DNA of 64,000 nucleotides from Ehretia macrophylla (GCA_037974665.1 CM075770.1:94670850-94734849); one strand, 5' to 3'; counted from the stretch's first letter, positions 43,680-56,655 are shown. The notes: a model not told the origin generated them from the sequence alone. Numbers and translations are program-made.

Positions 43680-44882
43680 ATATTTTCCATCTTTCTTTCT
43701 TGTGAAGGATCTGATCACGGGGGGCAGTGCTTGTCAAAGGCCAAAGTAAAGGGAACCTCTATGAGTGGCCATCCAAGTCTGCACAACCACAAGCTCTTCA
43801 CACTTCTAGTCAACCTCTCAATAAGTGGCATGAATGATTAGGACACCCATATTATTGCACATTGAGAAACATCGTGTCTAAGTACTCTTTGCCAGTTTCT
43901 AAGTCTAGCTTAAGTTCATGTGCTTCGTGCCTATGTAATAAAAGTAGTAGACTACCGTTCGGTACCTCTACTGTTTGAAGCTCGAGACCATTACAAATTA
44001 TTTATATCGATGTTTGGGGAACTGCACCAATCAACTCTTTTGACAACTTTCACTACTACATAATTTTTGTTGACCATTACACTAAGTACATATGGCTCTA
44101 TCTACTCAAACTCAAATCTGACACTACCAAAATATTTGATGCTTTCAAAACCATGGTGGAAAACTATTTTCAAATGCCTATACAAACTTTATATTCTGAT
44201 GGTGGGAGCGAATACATTGGACTTCAATCTCTCTTACAAAACTATGGAATTCAGCATCTCAAGCCACCCCTTCACACACCTCAAATTGTAGGCATGGCTG
44301 AGCGTCGACACTGTCATATCATAGAAACAGCCCTCTCCCACTCTCCTTTTGGTCTGTGGCTTGCCAAACAATGGTATATCTAATCAATCGTCTCACTACA
44401 CCTACCCTCCACAATCAATTCCTGTTCCAAGCACTCTTCAAAGACTCTCCCAACTACAGCAAACTAAAAACGTTTGGTTGTCTATGCTACCCGTGTTTAA
44501 GATCATATACCCACTACAAGCTTGATTCCAAATCACGCCCCTGGATCTTCATTGGCTATTCAACACAACATAACGCATACAATTGTCTAAATCTTGAAAC
44601 TAGGCGCATATTCATATCTCGACATGTCGTCTTCGTAGAACATGAATTCTCTTTCCGTGGTAACAACAAATCTTATAATTTGTCACATGAAACCCGTGAA
44701 CGTTGGCTCTCCCCAAATTCTTCCCACACACCTTACCCATCATACACTACATCCCCAAGCCCATATGACAGCTCATATCCCACTTCATTAGTACCCACTT
44801 TTCAATCTTCCATACAATTTGTTATTTCAAAAACTCCAAGTTTGGTATGGTCTACCAACCCACCACTAGTAGACCAGCATAT
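43680..44882 (+). pseudogene. Copia C integrase
   Basis: Readable parts: the LGHPYYCTLRNIVSKY zinc-finger region; a CASCLCNKSSRLPFG segment; the core around YIDVWGTAPINS with the first Asp; YSDGGSEYIG with the second Asp; and GMAERRHCHIIE with the Glu. The RLTTPTLHNQFLFQALFKDS and ISRHVVFVEHEF parts follow in another frame from 44356. Several stops and frameshifts. Interrupted at 44882 by copia D. Confidence 0.8.
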
Positions 44883-45437
44883 TGTTGAGCTGTAAAGCTC
44901 ATTTGAAATCAAAAAATAACAATAATTTTTGTTGCTTTGTTAACAAAAGAGAAAAAGTAGCATACAAAGAAGAAAAAAGGAAAAAGTTTGAGCAGCAAAG
45001 TTTGGTGTAAAATTAGGCACAAAAAAATCATTTTCACATTACTACTTTGCTTTGATTTTGGGTATGGAATGAGCCTATAAATAGAGGCTCATTCCTTACC
45101 ATTTATCATCACAAAAAATATTCCAAATTAGAGAGAAAACATAAGCTTTCTCTTGAGTATTTTTCTTCCTCTTTTGTTGTTCTATATTTGTGAGTGAGAG
45201 TTAGTTTCTCCTATTATTTGAGAGAGTGATATTGTTCTCTCCTTATATTAGAGATAAGGTTATTGTAAAATACTCCACATCATAGTGAAATCCTCCATTA
45301 CTTGCCCGTGGTTTTTCCCTCGATTTGTTTGAGGGTTTTCCACGTAAATCTTGTGTCTCTACTTCTCTGTTCTCATTCATATTTTAGCTGCATAATACTG
45401 CTTGTCCCCGACCATTCCGCTGCGCCGATACCCAACA
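44883..45437 (+). repeat. Copia D 5' LTR (555 bp)
   Basis: Starts TGTTGAGCTG, ends GATACCCAACA. Contains a TATAAATAG box at 45076-45084 and short inverted GAGCC..GGCTC bases around it. Confidence 0.95.
45076..45084 (+). promoter_or_regulatory. TATA box of the copia D 5' LTR
   Basis: TATAAATAG within GAGCCTATAAATAGAGGCTC, a good plant TATA match; the same box sits in the 3' LTR at about 49834-49842. Transcription of the element would start some 30 bp downstream. Confidence 0.7.
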
Positions 45438-45438
45438 G

Positions 45439-45451
45439 TGGTACTAGAGCC
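45439..45451 (+). other. Copia D primer-binding site
   Basis: TGGTACTAGAGCC; differs from the initiator tRNA-Met complement TGGTATCAGAGCC at two positions. Confidence 0.8.
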
Positions 45452-45487
45452 ACTGGTTACGGGTCACTAGTATACATACGGGGTTAC

Positions 45488-45622
45488 TGTTCATGGTTAC
45501 TATTCACGCATACGGTATACTACTATTCACCTATACGGTATCGACACTATTTTCATATACGGTTTTGGTACTATTCACGTATACGGTACTATTCACGTAA
45601 ATAGTACTATTCACAGCGAAAT
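45488..45622 (+). repeat. Repeated TACTATTCAC motifs in the copia D leader
   Basis: Between primer-binding site and gag, the motif TACTATTCAC (or TACTGTTCA) occurs about seven times, often followed by GTATACGG. It forms an irregular tandem array with a period near 18-22 bp. Confidence 0.8.
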
Positions 45623-45666
45623 AGTGGGAGACGGTTCAAGTTACGAAGCAGATCGTTGTTAATACT

Positions 45667-46833
45667 ATGACAGCAAAATTTGAAATCGAGAAGTTCAACA
45701 GGAGAAATTTTTCCCTATGGAAATTGAAGATGAATGCAATCTTGAGAAAGGAGAATTGCTTGGCAGCAATTGGAGACAGACCAGCGGAGGTGACGGACGA
45801 CAAGTGGAAAGAGATAGATGACAACGCTATGGCTAATCTGCACCTGGCATTGGCAGATTCGGTATTGTCAAGCGTTGAGAAAAAGAAGTCAGCGAAAAAA
45901 ATTTGGGATGCATTAACCAAACTGTATGAGGTCAAGTCACTTCACAACAAGATTTTCTTGAAAATGAGACTCTACACCCTTTGGATGAGTGAGTCCACAT
46001 CGGTGACAGATCATATTAATACCTTAAATACGCTATTCTCTCAATTGACTGCAATTGGGCATAAAATAGCAGAGCTTGAACGTGCAGAAATTCTACTTCA
46101 AAGTATACCTGATTCGTATGATCAACTCATCATTAGTTACACTAACAATGTTCTTTCAGATTTTGTTATCTTTGATGATGTTGCAGCCACTGTTCTGGAA
46201 GAGGAATCTAGGCGCAAAAGTAAGGAAGACAGAATCGAAAGTTCACAACAAACAGAGGCATTATCAATGGCGAGAGGTAGATCAACGAAACGTGGCTCTA
46301 GTGGGAGTAACAACCATGGTAGATCGAAATCAAAAAGTAGAAAGAATATCAAATGCTACAACTGTGGCAATAAAGGGCACTTCAAAAAGGATTGTTGGAG
46401 TAACAAAAAGAATCCCGAGGTGACAAATTCTCAGGGATGTGTGGCGACTGCACCAGATGATGGAGATATTTTATACAGCGAAGCAGCAACTATATCAAAA
46501 GGCAGAAAGGAGCTCACTGATACTTGGATAATGGATTCGGGAGCAACATGGCATATGACCTCTCGTAGAGAATGGTTCCACACCTATGAACCTGTCTCTG
46601 GAGGATCTGTGTACATAGGTAATGATCATACCTTGGAGATTGCTGGCATCAGTATCGTCAAAATTAAAATGTATGATGGTACCATTCGCACCATTCAAGG
46701 GATACGACACGTGAAGGGCTTGAAGAAGAACCTATTGTCCATTGGACAATTGGATGACCTTGGATGCAAGACCTATATCGAGGATGGGATCATTAAGGTT
46801 ATCAAAGGAGCACTTGTGGTGATCAAGGCATAA
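45667..46833 (+). pseudogene. Copia D gag and protease
   Basis: 388-codon open frame from ATG 45667. Gag begins AKFEIEKFNRRNFSLWKLKM, as in Tnt1-like elements. The UBN2 core follows (WDALTKLYEVKSLHNKIFL). A zinc knuckle CYNCGNKGHFKKDC (CX2CX4HX4C, about residues 231-244) follows, then protease with the active site WIMDSGATWHMT at about residues 281-292. Ends at TAA (46831-46833), where related elements read through to integrase. The integrase lies in the same frame, so only this TAA and the TAG at 46876 separate them. Confidence 0.9.
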
Positions 46834-46926
46834 AAGATTGGGGTAAATCTATACATGCTTTTGGGAGATACGTTGTAGAAGGCAGATGTATCAGTTACAT
46901 CAGCCAATCAAGAAGAATCAACTATA

Positions 46927-48414
46927 ATGTGGCATCGCAGATTGGGCCACATGACAGAACAAGGCTTGAAGATTCTCGCTGAACGTAATCTCTTACCCGG
47001 GCTCAAGACGGTAAACTTACCTTTCTGTGAGCACTGTGTTACCAGTAAGCAACATAAATTGAAATTTGGGAGATCTACTGCCAGAAGAAAACACATTCTA
47101 GACTTGATCCATTCAGACGTTTGGGAATCACCGGTTTTGTCCCTAGGAGGAGCCAAATACTTTGTATCATTTATTGATGATTACTCCAGGAGACTGTGGG
47201 TGTATCCAATCAAGTACAAGTCAAATGTGTTTCCAATATTCAAAACTTTCAAAGCGCTGGTGGAACTTGAATCCGGGAAAAGGATCAAGTGTTTGAGGAT
47301 GGACAACGGAGGAGAATACATTAACGGGAGCTTCTTGGCATTTTGCAAGCAAGAGGGTATTCAGAGGCAATTTACTGTTGCACATACACCTCAACAAAAT
47401 GGTGTAGCAGAGTGGATGAACAGAACTCTTCTTGAAAGAATGAGAGCTATGTTGGAAACTGCAGGTCTAGCCAAATCATTTTGGGCAGAAGCAGCTAGAA
47501 CTGCCTGTTACGTGATAAATCGATCACCGTCAACTGCAATTGGGTTGAAGACACCAATGGAAATGTGGACCGGAAATCCCGTAGATTATTCTACCTTGCA
47601 CATATTTGGGTATCCGGCATATGTGATGTATGGTTCCCAAGAAAGAACAAAGCTAGATCCAAAATCCAGGAAATGTGTATTCTTGGGAAATGCTGATGGT
47701 GTTAAGGGGTATCGCCTGTGGGATTCCACTGCTCACAAGGTTGTCATCAGCAGAGATGTGATATTTGCAGAAGATAAACTGCAAAGTGAAGACGATAGCA
47801 ACACTTCAAAGGAGACTACTACAATACAAATTGAAGATAAGTCAGAACAAGGAAATGCTTCTTCTGAAGTTGCACCGGAGCACGAGGAACAAGAACCAGA
47901 TGATGCTGAGGTTATAGAAGTTCGATGTTCATTGCGTCAGACAACAAGACCAACTTGGCATTCAGATTTTGTCATGGCGAGCAATGCTGCATACTGTCTT
48001 CTAACGGAGGATGGAGAGCCATCTACCTTTCACGAGGCTATAAAAAGCCCCGATGTTGCCCTGTGGATGACAACAATGCAGGAAGAAATTGAAGCTCTAC
48101 ATAAAAACAAGACGTGGGAGCTTGTTCCACTACCACCTGGACGGAAAGCCATTGGTAACAAATGGGTCTACAAGATCAAGCAAGATAGTAATGACCAAGT
48201 GGAGCGATATCATGCAAGACTGGTGGTGAAAGGATATGCTCAGAAAGAAGGAATTGACTTCAATGAGATATTTTCTCCTGTGGTAAGACTTACAACTATC
48301 AGAGTAGTCTTGGCCATGTATGCTGTGTTAGACTTACATCTAGAACAGTTAGATGTAAAGACGGCTTTTCTTCATGGTGAGCTTGAAGAAGAGATTTACA
48401 TGCTTCAGCCATAA
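46927..48414 (+). pseudogene. Copia D integrase and start of reverse transcriptase
   Basis: 495-codon open frame in phase with gag. Integrase zinc site WHRRLGHMTEQGLKIL...CEHCVTSKQ; catalytic triad in HSDVWESP, RMDNGGEYI and QQNGVAEWMNR (the usual AERMNR reads AEWMNR). A GSQERTKLDPKSRKCVFLG segment and a VVISRDVIFAED box follow. Reverse transcriptase starts near NKTWELVPLPPGRKAIGNKW and reaches QLDVKTAFLHGELEEEIYM, with the first catalytic Asp. The frame ends at TAA 48412. Confidence 0.9.
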
Positions 48415-48518
48415 GGTTTTGTTGAGAAAGAAAAAAAAACTTGGTTTGCAGGTTGACCAAATCTTTGTACGGTTTAAAGCAGGCGCCAAGGTATTAGTAC
48501 AAGAGATTTGATTCCTTC

Positions 48519-49574
48519 GTGATTAGCCTCGAGTACAACAGACTCAATTCAGACAATTGTACGTATTACAAGAGGTTTGGCGATGATGATTTTATCATTC
48601 TGTTGTTGTACGTGGATGACATGCTGGTAGCAGGTCCCAGTAAAGATCGGGTCCAAGAACTGAAGGCACAGTTGGCTGGGGAGTTTAATATGAAGGATTT
48701 GGGACCAGGAAACAAGATTTTAGGGATGCAAATTCACCGAGACAGAAAAGGCAAGAAGGTATGGATTTCCCAGAATAATTACTTGAAGAAAATCTTGCGG
48801 CGCTTCAATATGCAAGATTGTAAGGAAATCTCAACCCCGCTTCCTGTCAATTACAAATTATCCTCAAGTATGTGCCCTAGCACTGAAGCGGAGAGGATAG
48901 AATTGTCTCGAGTACCGTATGCATTAGCAGTAGGAAGTCTCATGTTCGCTATGATATGCACGAGACCAGAAATTGCTCAAGCAGTTGGTGCGGTCAGTCG
49001 CTTCATGGAGAATCCTGGTAGAGAGCATTGGAATGCTGTTAAGAGGATCCTAAGATACATCAAAGGGACCTCGGATGTTGCATTATGTTTTGAAGGATCA
49101 GAATTTACTGTCAAGGGTTTTGTTGATTCGGATTTTGCAGGTGATACTGATAAACGGAAGTCCACTACAGGCTATGTGTTTACAGTTGCAGGCGGCGTGG
49201 TAAGCTGGATATCTAAATTACAGACTGTTGTGGCCCTATCTACAACAGAGGCTGAATACATGGCAGCTACACAAGCCTGTAAAGAAGCAATCTGGATTAA
49301 ACGGTTAATGGAGGAGCTCGGGCACAAACAAGAGAAAATTTCCTTGTTTTGTAACAGTCAGAGTGCCTTGCACATTGCAAGGAATCCAGCATTTCATTCC
49401 AGGACGAAACACATAGGTGTTCAATATCACTTTGTTCGAGAAGTAGTGGAGGAAGGGAGTGTGGATATGCAGAAGATTCACACCAACAAGAACCTCGCAG
49501 ATGTCATGACAAAGCCAATCAACGTTGACAAGTTTGTTTGGAGTAGATCCTCTTATGGCTTAGCAAAGACGTAA
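48519..49574 (+). pseudogene. Copia D reverse transcriptase end and RNase H
   Basis: 351-codon open frame, shifted relative to the preceding one by the A-run frameshift near 48430. It includes LLLYVDDMLVAGPS (YVDD box), LGMQIHRDRK, the STPLPVNYKLSSS linker and NAVKRILRYIKGTSDVAL. RNase H follows with GFVDSDFAGDTDKRKSTTGY, LSTTEAEYMAATQACKEAIW and CNSQSALHIARNPAFHSRTK. In relatives this last motif has DN or DS at the catalytic position; here it reads CNSQ, so that Asp is replaced. Ends TAA 49572-49574. Confidence 0.9.
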
Positions 49575-49640
49575 GCAACATGGAACTGGCAAGACTGGAG
49601 AGATTTGAAGCATGATTCAAATGAGCTTTAAGTGAGAGAT

Positions 49641-50196
49641 TGTTGAGCTGTAAAGCTCATTTGAAATCAAAAAGCAACAACAACTTTTGTTGCTTTGTTG
49701 ACAAAAGAGAAAAAGTAACAGACAAAGAAGAAAGAAGGAAAAAGTTTGAGCTGCAAAGTTTGGTGCAAAATTAGGCACATGAAAATCCTTTTCACACTAC
49801 TACTTTGCTTTGATTTTGGGTATGGAATGAGCCTATAAATAGAGGCTCATTTCTTACCATTTATCATCACCAAAAACATTCCAAATTAGAGAGAAAACAT
49901 AAGCTTTCTCTTGAGTATTTTTCTTCCTCGTTTGTTGTTCTATATTTGTGAGTGAGAGTTAGTTTCTCCTATTATTTGAGAGAGTGATATTATTCTTTCC
50001 TTATATTAGAGAGAAGGTTATTATAAAATACTCTACATCATAGTGAAATCCTCCATTACTTGCCCGTGGTTTTTCCCTCAATTTGTTTGAGGGTTTTCCA
50101 CGTAAATCTTGTGTCTCTACTTTCTCTGTTCTCATTCATATTTTAGCTGCGTGATACTGCTAGTCCCCGACCATTCCGCTGCGCCGATACCTAACA
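49641..50196 (+). repeat. Copia D 3' LTR (556 bp)
   Basis: Preceded by AGTGAGAGAT, the likely polypurine tract. About 95% identical by eye to the 5' LTR. Confidence 0.95.
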
Positions 50197-50201
50197 CATA
50201 T

Positions 50202-51910
50202 CTCATTTGATGAACCAGCTGCAACTACTCATGAGGCTCCTCAAGCTCCTACTGCAACAGACATACCTCTCGTGACCAGTACCGCACAGGTAAGTACTTC
50301 TCACCCTAACCTTAATTAACCTCAGCACACAATGACTACCAGGTCAAAAAATAATATCTACAAACCTATTCGCAAAATGTGTCTTAACACCCTACACTAG
50401 ACACCTGAACCAATTGAACCTACGTGTGTATCACAAGCTCAAAAAATTCCTGAATAACGCATGGCTATGAGTGAGGAGTTTGATGCCTTGGTTCGAAACG
50501 ACACATGGGAATTAGTTCCTGATACTAGCACACTAAATATAATTGATTGTTGATGGATTTTCAAGATTAAAAGCCACCCAGATGGCTCAATTGCTCGTTA
50601 TAAAGCCAGACTTGTTGCTAAGGGCTTTCATCAATGCCCTGACATTGATTATCATGAAACCTTTAGCCCCGTCATCAAGCTAACGATAATTCATGTCATA
50701 CTTGTCTTAGTGGTTCAATTTGATTGGTCACTTCGTCAATTGGATATAAATAATGCCTTTTTTCAAGGCACTTTGTAGGATACAGTCTACATGACTCAAC
50801 CTCCAAGCTTTGTAAGTAATTAGTTTCCTAATCACATTTGCAAATTTTGCAAAGCCATTTATGGCCTTAAACAAGTCCCAAGGGCATGGTACAATGAGCT
50901 CAAATCATTCCTTCAATTGCTTGGGTTCAAAAATTCTTACAGCGACACGTCACTATTTATTCTCCATGAACATAGATTAACAGTTTTGTTACCAGTGTAT
51001 ATGGAGGATATTATTTTGACAGGTAATGATGCTTGAGTTGTCCAAGATATCATACTGTCTCTTGCGCAAAAATTTTCTTTAAAGGATTTGGAACATTTAG
51101 ATTACTTCTTAGGTGTTGAAGTTCAGCGCACAAGTCATGGTCTTTTTCTCTCTCAATACAAATATATTAGTGACTTGTTATCGAAGACTAACATGTAAGG
51201 AGCTAAAGGAGTATACTCTCCTCTATCCACTTCTGAAGTCCTACGCCTTCAAGATGGCTCACCACTGACTGATGCAAAAGGATACAAACAAGTCACTGGT
51301 GCACTCCAATATATGTCCCTTACACGACCAGATATATCATTTGTTATCAATCGCTTGTCACAGTTTGTTTATGCATTGCCTTATAGTGACTCATTAGACT
51401 GCAGCAAAAAGAGTTCTTTGATATCTCAAACAAACAATTTTTCATGGCTTATTCCTTCGCAAATCAAAAAAGCTTGAATTATATGCATTTTCTGACATCG
51501 ACTGGGCTGGACATATTGATGACAGAAGCTCAACCTCAACCTACATCATCTTCATAGGAGCAAACCCCATAAACTGGTCTTCAAAAAAGCAACAAATAGT
51601 AGCCCGTTCTTTGACTGAGGCTGAGTATAGAGCAATGGCCTATACAGCTGCTGAGGTCAATTGGATACAAAATTTGATCGATGAACTCAAAATATGTTCA
51701 TTTGCTACCCTAACAATATACCGTGACAATATTGGAGCCACCTACCTTTATGCTAATCCAGTGTTCCACTCAAGGATGAAACATGTTGCCATTGACTTTC
51801 ACTTTGTTCGTGATCAAGCGGCGAAGAACAAATTACGCATTTCGCATATTCATTCTGCATACCAATTTGCAAATTCCCTCACAAAGCCGTTATCTCGTCA
51901 ACAAATCTAA
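50202..51910 (+). pseudogene. Copia C reverse transcriptase and RNase H
   Basis: Continues element C after copia D. Readable segments: MSEEFDALVRNDTWELVPD, the RYKARLVAKGFHQ stretch, the TFSPV box, RQLDINNAFFQG (first catalytic Asp). In place of YVDD it reads VYMEDIILTG, so the YVDD box is damaged. RNase H reads DIDWAGHIDDRSSTSTY and SLTEAEYRAMAYTAAEVNWI (open from 51611 to 51910). Ends LTKPLSRQQI. In-frame stops near 50551, 50777, 51036 and 51196. Non-functional. Confidence 0.85.
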
Positions 51911-51964
51911 CGTCAATTGATCAAGGTTGCTGTTCTTGATGGAGCACCAATCTTGAGGGGGGCA

Positions 51965-52201
51965 TAATAAGGACAAGATGACAATCAAGGCTAATTGCAA
52001 GAATTTGATCATCACCAAATCGCAAGATATGCATAAGCAAAATCCTAGCTATCAAAGTCAACTATCCGTTACTTGATTCCATATTGTGTGCATGTAATTA
52101 AGGGATTCTACATCTCCTTGACACCACCACTGTATCTATATATTGAGTCTAAATGCAATGCAAAATGTGTGATGTTTATAATCATAAATTCAGTTTTTAT
52201 A
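51965..52201 (+). repeat. Copia C 3' LTR (237 bp)
   Basis: Begins TAATAAGGAC after the purine tract GAGGGGGGCA and ends TTTTTATA. The expected terminal TG and CA are not present in either copy. Confidence 0.75.
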
Positions 52202-52245
52202 TGGGGAAGGAAATAGAGAGGGTCATGTGTGAGTTAGGGTGTTAT

Positions 52246-55200
52246 TGTAACACCCCAATGCCTCACGGAACCAGAACTCCTATTAATCATGCTATTCTCA
52301 ACCCATATCTAAATCCAGGCACAAAATTTAAGGAAAACAGATGGAGTCTCCCCTGTTTATAGGGCTAATAAAATATTTACGACCAGCAAGTATAACCACA
52401 ATCCTACACTCCAACTCTAACCGTCCAACTTTTCCCAGTCTCAAAGGCCATCTGAGCCTTGGACAAAAAAAAAAACATAATCATACGAGCATGCAATCAA
52501 AAGATAATAAAGTCTATCTTTTAGCTATTATATGCCACTACTCTATCAAATCACATAAGTCCTTAATTTAGTTTACAATCCAATAAACCATACCAAAAAT
52601 ACCTACAAGACCTCAAGGGTCTCAAAACAGAACATAAACACATCAAATCCTATATTCACAAACAGTTTCCAACCTCAACAAGATAAGCAACCAACAACAT
52701 ACCACACAAAATACTTGTTCTAATTGCACCTGAAACATGTTAAAATGAGGAATTAGTAACCAAAGTTACTCAGTGAGGGAGGTGATGCAGTAAACCGAGT
52801 ATGCTTTCGTGAGATGCAACAAAGATAATAACATAAATAACACAATAAAGTAAGCTAATGGAACAAATAATCAACCACATTATAAAAGGATACGGTTCAA
52901 CTTCTTGTCTTCGATCTCGAACCACGAACCATGATCTTCAAACAAGTGCCAACAAACCCCTTACTCCTCCAAATGGGGTACTCCGGATGTACCCCGATCC
53001 TATGACCCATATCTCCTTGAGGTAGGTCTGTATGCCCCAACGAGGTGAATCACACCTCTGGGATAGGGGAGTATGCCTCAATGAGAAAGGGATGGGAAAC
53101 CATGGTAGTCGAGAGAGCACAGCAAGCCCGATGCTGCCTGTGTTACTCGACACTACCATTCCCGAAAAGGTTGCGCAACCCCGAAACTTGAATTCGAGAA
53201 TTCACGAAATATCATGGAATAATCACAAGTAAACACGATAAATCATAAGACAACAAGTAAATAGTGCATATAAACCATATCCATTAAACTAAGTCATACA
53301 ATCTAGAAGCAATAAAATAAGCTAAGATGCACAAAAGAGATGAAGACTCCCTCACCTTTAATAAACCAAACCTGTAAAAGTCTAGCCCAGAACCCTTCCA
53401 ATTCAACTCCAAAGCATTAACACCTTTCAAATACCATTCAAGACTACTACTTAAACACAACAATATCATGCAACTTAAAGATAACTCAACCACATTATTC
53501 ACATTCATGTTCAAGAATCAAGCAATTGTAAAAATTCCATGGCATTCAACACTTCATTATTCAATCAATATGCATATGAACTAGATAACATGCTTAACTC
53601 AATTAAATGAAAGAAGAACTCTAACTAACCAATCAATTAAACAGTTACCTTTAAACATTAACGAAGATCAATTAACGAATTACTTTCATGCTTTAAGATA
53701 ATTTAATACGCACTAACTACTTTAGATTACAAGACACGTTAAAATGACACTCTTATTAGCACATAGGGAAAGAAATGCATTTACCAACTAATAGAAAAGT
53801 TAACTATCAACCATTTAATAACTAACATACCATTTTAGCAAAATAACTATACTTCAAGCTAAGATTCTAACATATCACTAATAGGATCAACTTAAGTTAA
53901 TTACATTTACCATATAATAGACAACTATCAACTTACAATTAACCTTACATGTAGGTTCAAAGAGCATTAAGCACATTCTTTCACATAGCTTACTTAATTT
54001 GTCTAAGTGTTCAGTAGTTGCACATTGATAACAACAACTAATTCTAGTAATTGAATTGTTTAGCATATAAAAAAATATTACCTATCTCTAAAGGTAGTGA
54101 TCATCACAACTCTACTAGCATTTCTCATTCACAGCCGAATAGAATAGCTTTCAATTTAAATTAACTTTACTAGCAATATGATTTCAATTACAATTCATGA
54201 AGGCAACCTAACTATAAGAGTTCCATTACGCTACTAATCATCCAAGGACACTACACAATAAGGACTTGATCAAATACATCCAATTAGAACTGAAATATAT
54301 CAACACTATAGCAAAATAACAACACAATTCAGATTCCCGCGTAACAGAGCAGTTCCGACACATCTCATCAAAACGATCATAACTTATTCTAGAAAATTTC
54401 GATTAATGCACCGTAAAAGTATTAGAAACTAGACTTGTAAGGCTTTCTAACAATATATAATTCAACCCCTAATCCTTCTCCAATTAATACAGTTTTAAGC
54501 CCAAAATTGTCTCATTTTTGCTGAAAAGAAACTGGTTAGCCACCATTGAACCCACACACACGTACGCATGTGTAGTTAGTTAATTTACTTGCAATTCCAA
54601 TATATATGGTGAAAGCTAACCAAAACTCCAATCTTGTATATTTATGAACATACAAGCTAGCTAATTTCTTCTTGAGCTCCCACAATCTTCTTACAAACAT
54701 TCTTTCAAACATTAAACATGCAATATCTATTATCTTCCACTTCCAACAATAACTACAACACTAGAATTCTCATTTAACTAGCAATTAACACCAAAATATC
54801 ACATTAGTTTCACAAAACTCAAGCTAAGCTAGTTAGAGCAACCAAAACCTAATTTATTCAATAATTTCATAGTTATAATCATCAATATAAGAAATTCAAA
54901 ATATTGACATAAACTTAAACATGAAAATATGCAAGCTCCTTCACCTCTAGAAAGCCAAGAATCTACTTCAATTATCCAAATCTCCTTTCATTACCACTCA
55001 AAACCTCTACCTAAACACAACAACTTCAATTTAACACATAATCCAAGTAATCATTCAAATAATCATTATTCAAGTCATATTCATTTCCTCACACAAACCA
55101 TACAACTAAAAAGCAATATGAGTAATATAAGCCAGATATAGCATACTCACTTTCTTCTTCATTACACCTTTATATACAACTCAACTACACATGTAACTAA

Positions 55201-56655
55201 GTTAGGAAGTTCACCTTAATTTTAGCCATCTAACAAGTATTCCTAGTCTCTACAACAAATATAACACAATAAACATGCTAAAGTTAAGCATAAGGCTTAA
55301 AATCTCCATTTTCTCCTTTAAGTTCAATATGCTGAAACTAGTTTTAGCCAAGGTTTAGTTAACTAAAGTACTTAACTATGCTCAACTACATTTATGGAAC
55401 CTAAACCAAGCATTAAACTAGTATTTAAGGCTCTAATTGTATTAATTCTAATTGCGCATACAAAGAGACATAAAAATCGACGTTCTCGAAATTCGATAAA
55501 TTTTAATGTGGGACCATTTTATTAACCCAACATCACATATCTATCATTAGATTAAGATTTTGAGCAAGATTTAAAGGGCCTGAGTGAATAGTGCCCATTA
55601 AACTAACTTTAACTAAATGATCTTGCACTTCAGGCATTTTTAATTCATTCAAGTATCTAAACTAGGTTTATATACTCCTAAACTGAGCCTAAATAATATT
55701 TAATCGAGCTGTAATGCAAGGTTACACAAAATCCCCAATTTCAATACGAAAACCCTACTTTAATTTAAATATTAAGCAATCTAAGCATTTTCAAACCATG
55801 TGAGGCTCCAAACTAGGTTTAATAACCCCTAAATCATACTTATATAGCAATAAATTAAGCTAGAACACAAGGGTTACTATTCATATTTTTTACTATTCAC
55901 CTTCTTCCTCAAACACCCAATTTCAATTCTCATGCAAACAAGTTAGCAAATTGTACAAATCAAGTCTAGATAGCATAAAGACAACATTTTACAACATTTC
56001 CAAGCATTATATAAGCAATTGAGAGCAAATATAAGAATTTCGAAATTTGACATAAACATGAAATATACAATTTTATGAAATCTCCCTCACCAAAAACGTG
56101 TAAAGAAACTAGGAGAAGGCTTGGGAGGCTTGATATCCACTTGAACTAGCCTTGAGAGATCACATGAGGAAGATTTGCAAGCAAAAGTTTCTTCTTTTCC
56201 TTTCCTGGTTGGTCGACGGGTTTGGGGGGTATTTTGGCTTTGCTTTTTTTTTTTTCCTCTTAGTTTTTGTATGTATATGGTATATTATGTATATATTATA
56301 TGAATGGTAGATGTTTGGACCTAATTAAATGTAAGACAAAGCTAAATTCTTATGCTAAAAGTGTTAATAAAATTAGCTAAGCATTTAAACTTTACTATTC
56401 CATGTTTTTACTATTCACTCGAATCGAAAAACATTTTCTAAACGCACTATCTCAACAAGCAATGCACAAAATGCCACTTTTCACATTCCTCATACATGTC
56501 ACGTAACATGAGAAAAATATAATTTCAAAGAAATAAGACAGTTGAATTTCGTTATGAATAGTGATTTTTGCTAAAAGTAGGAAAATGCACATTTAAATAC
56601 ACAAATAAGATATGCAACAGTTAATTTAAATATGATGGAGGTCTCGGGCATCACA
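52246..56655 (-). mobile_element. Solo LTR, 4.4 kb, Del/Tekay-like family
   Basis: The minus strand begins TGTGATGCCCGAGACC (56655) and ends GGGTGTTACA (52246). Perfect 5-bp target duplication GTTAT (52241-52245 and 56656-56660). No gag or pol and no second LTR. It shares landmarks with 3064-5388: the CCTCACGGAACC start, ATGGAGTCTCCCCTGTTT, ACTCAGTGAGGG and GTACTCCGGATGTACC. Twice the size of the other members: blocks near 53320-53470 and 54915-55050 are similar to each other (ACCAYTCAARAC, CTAAACACAACAA), so part of the excess comes from internal duplication. The family name is inferred from its ends and size. Confidence 0.85.

Larger units (their letters stand above)
44883..50196 (+). mobile_element. 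Ty1/copia element D, Tork/Tnt1-like, nearly intact, nested in C
   Basis: 5314 bp with LTRs of 555 bp (44883-45437 and 49641-50196), each starting TGTTGAGCTG and ending AACA. The target duplication is a perfect CATAT (44878-44882 and 50197-50201). Primer-binding site TGGTACTAGAGCC at 45439-45451. Gag, protease, integrase, reverse transcriptase and RNase H are all present in order and read with few breaks: stops at 46831, 46876, 48412 and 48495, and a frameshift in an A run near 48430. The LTRs differ at roughly 25-30 positions by eye (about 5%), so the insertion is fairly young but not recent. Confidence 0.95.
42506..52201 (+). mobile_element. Ty1/copia element C, degenerate, with a nested copia and MITE
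   Basis: Plus-strand copia. The 175 bp at 42506-42680 match 52027-52201, with about 12 differences. The 3' LTR is complete from 51965; the 5' LTR lacks its first ~60 bp. The primer-binding site TGGTATCAGTAG begins at 42681 and a GAGGGGGGCA tract precedes the 3' LTR. The coding region is split by copia D (44883-50196) and by a 180-bp MITE in gag. Without these it is about 4.2 kb, roughly copia-sized but with a deleted protease part. Many stops. Confidence 0.85.
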
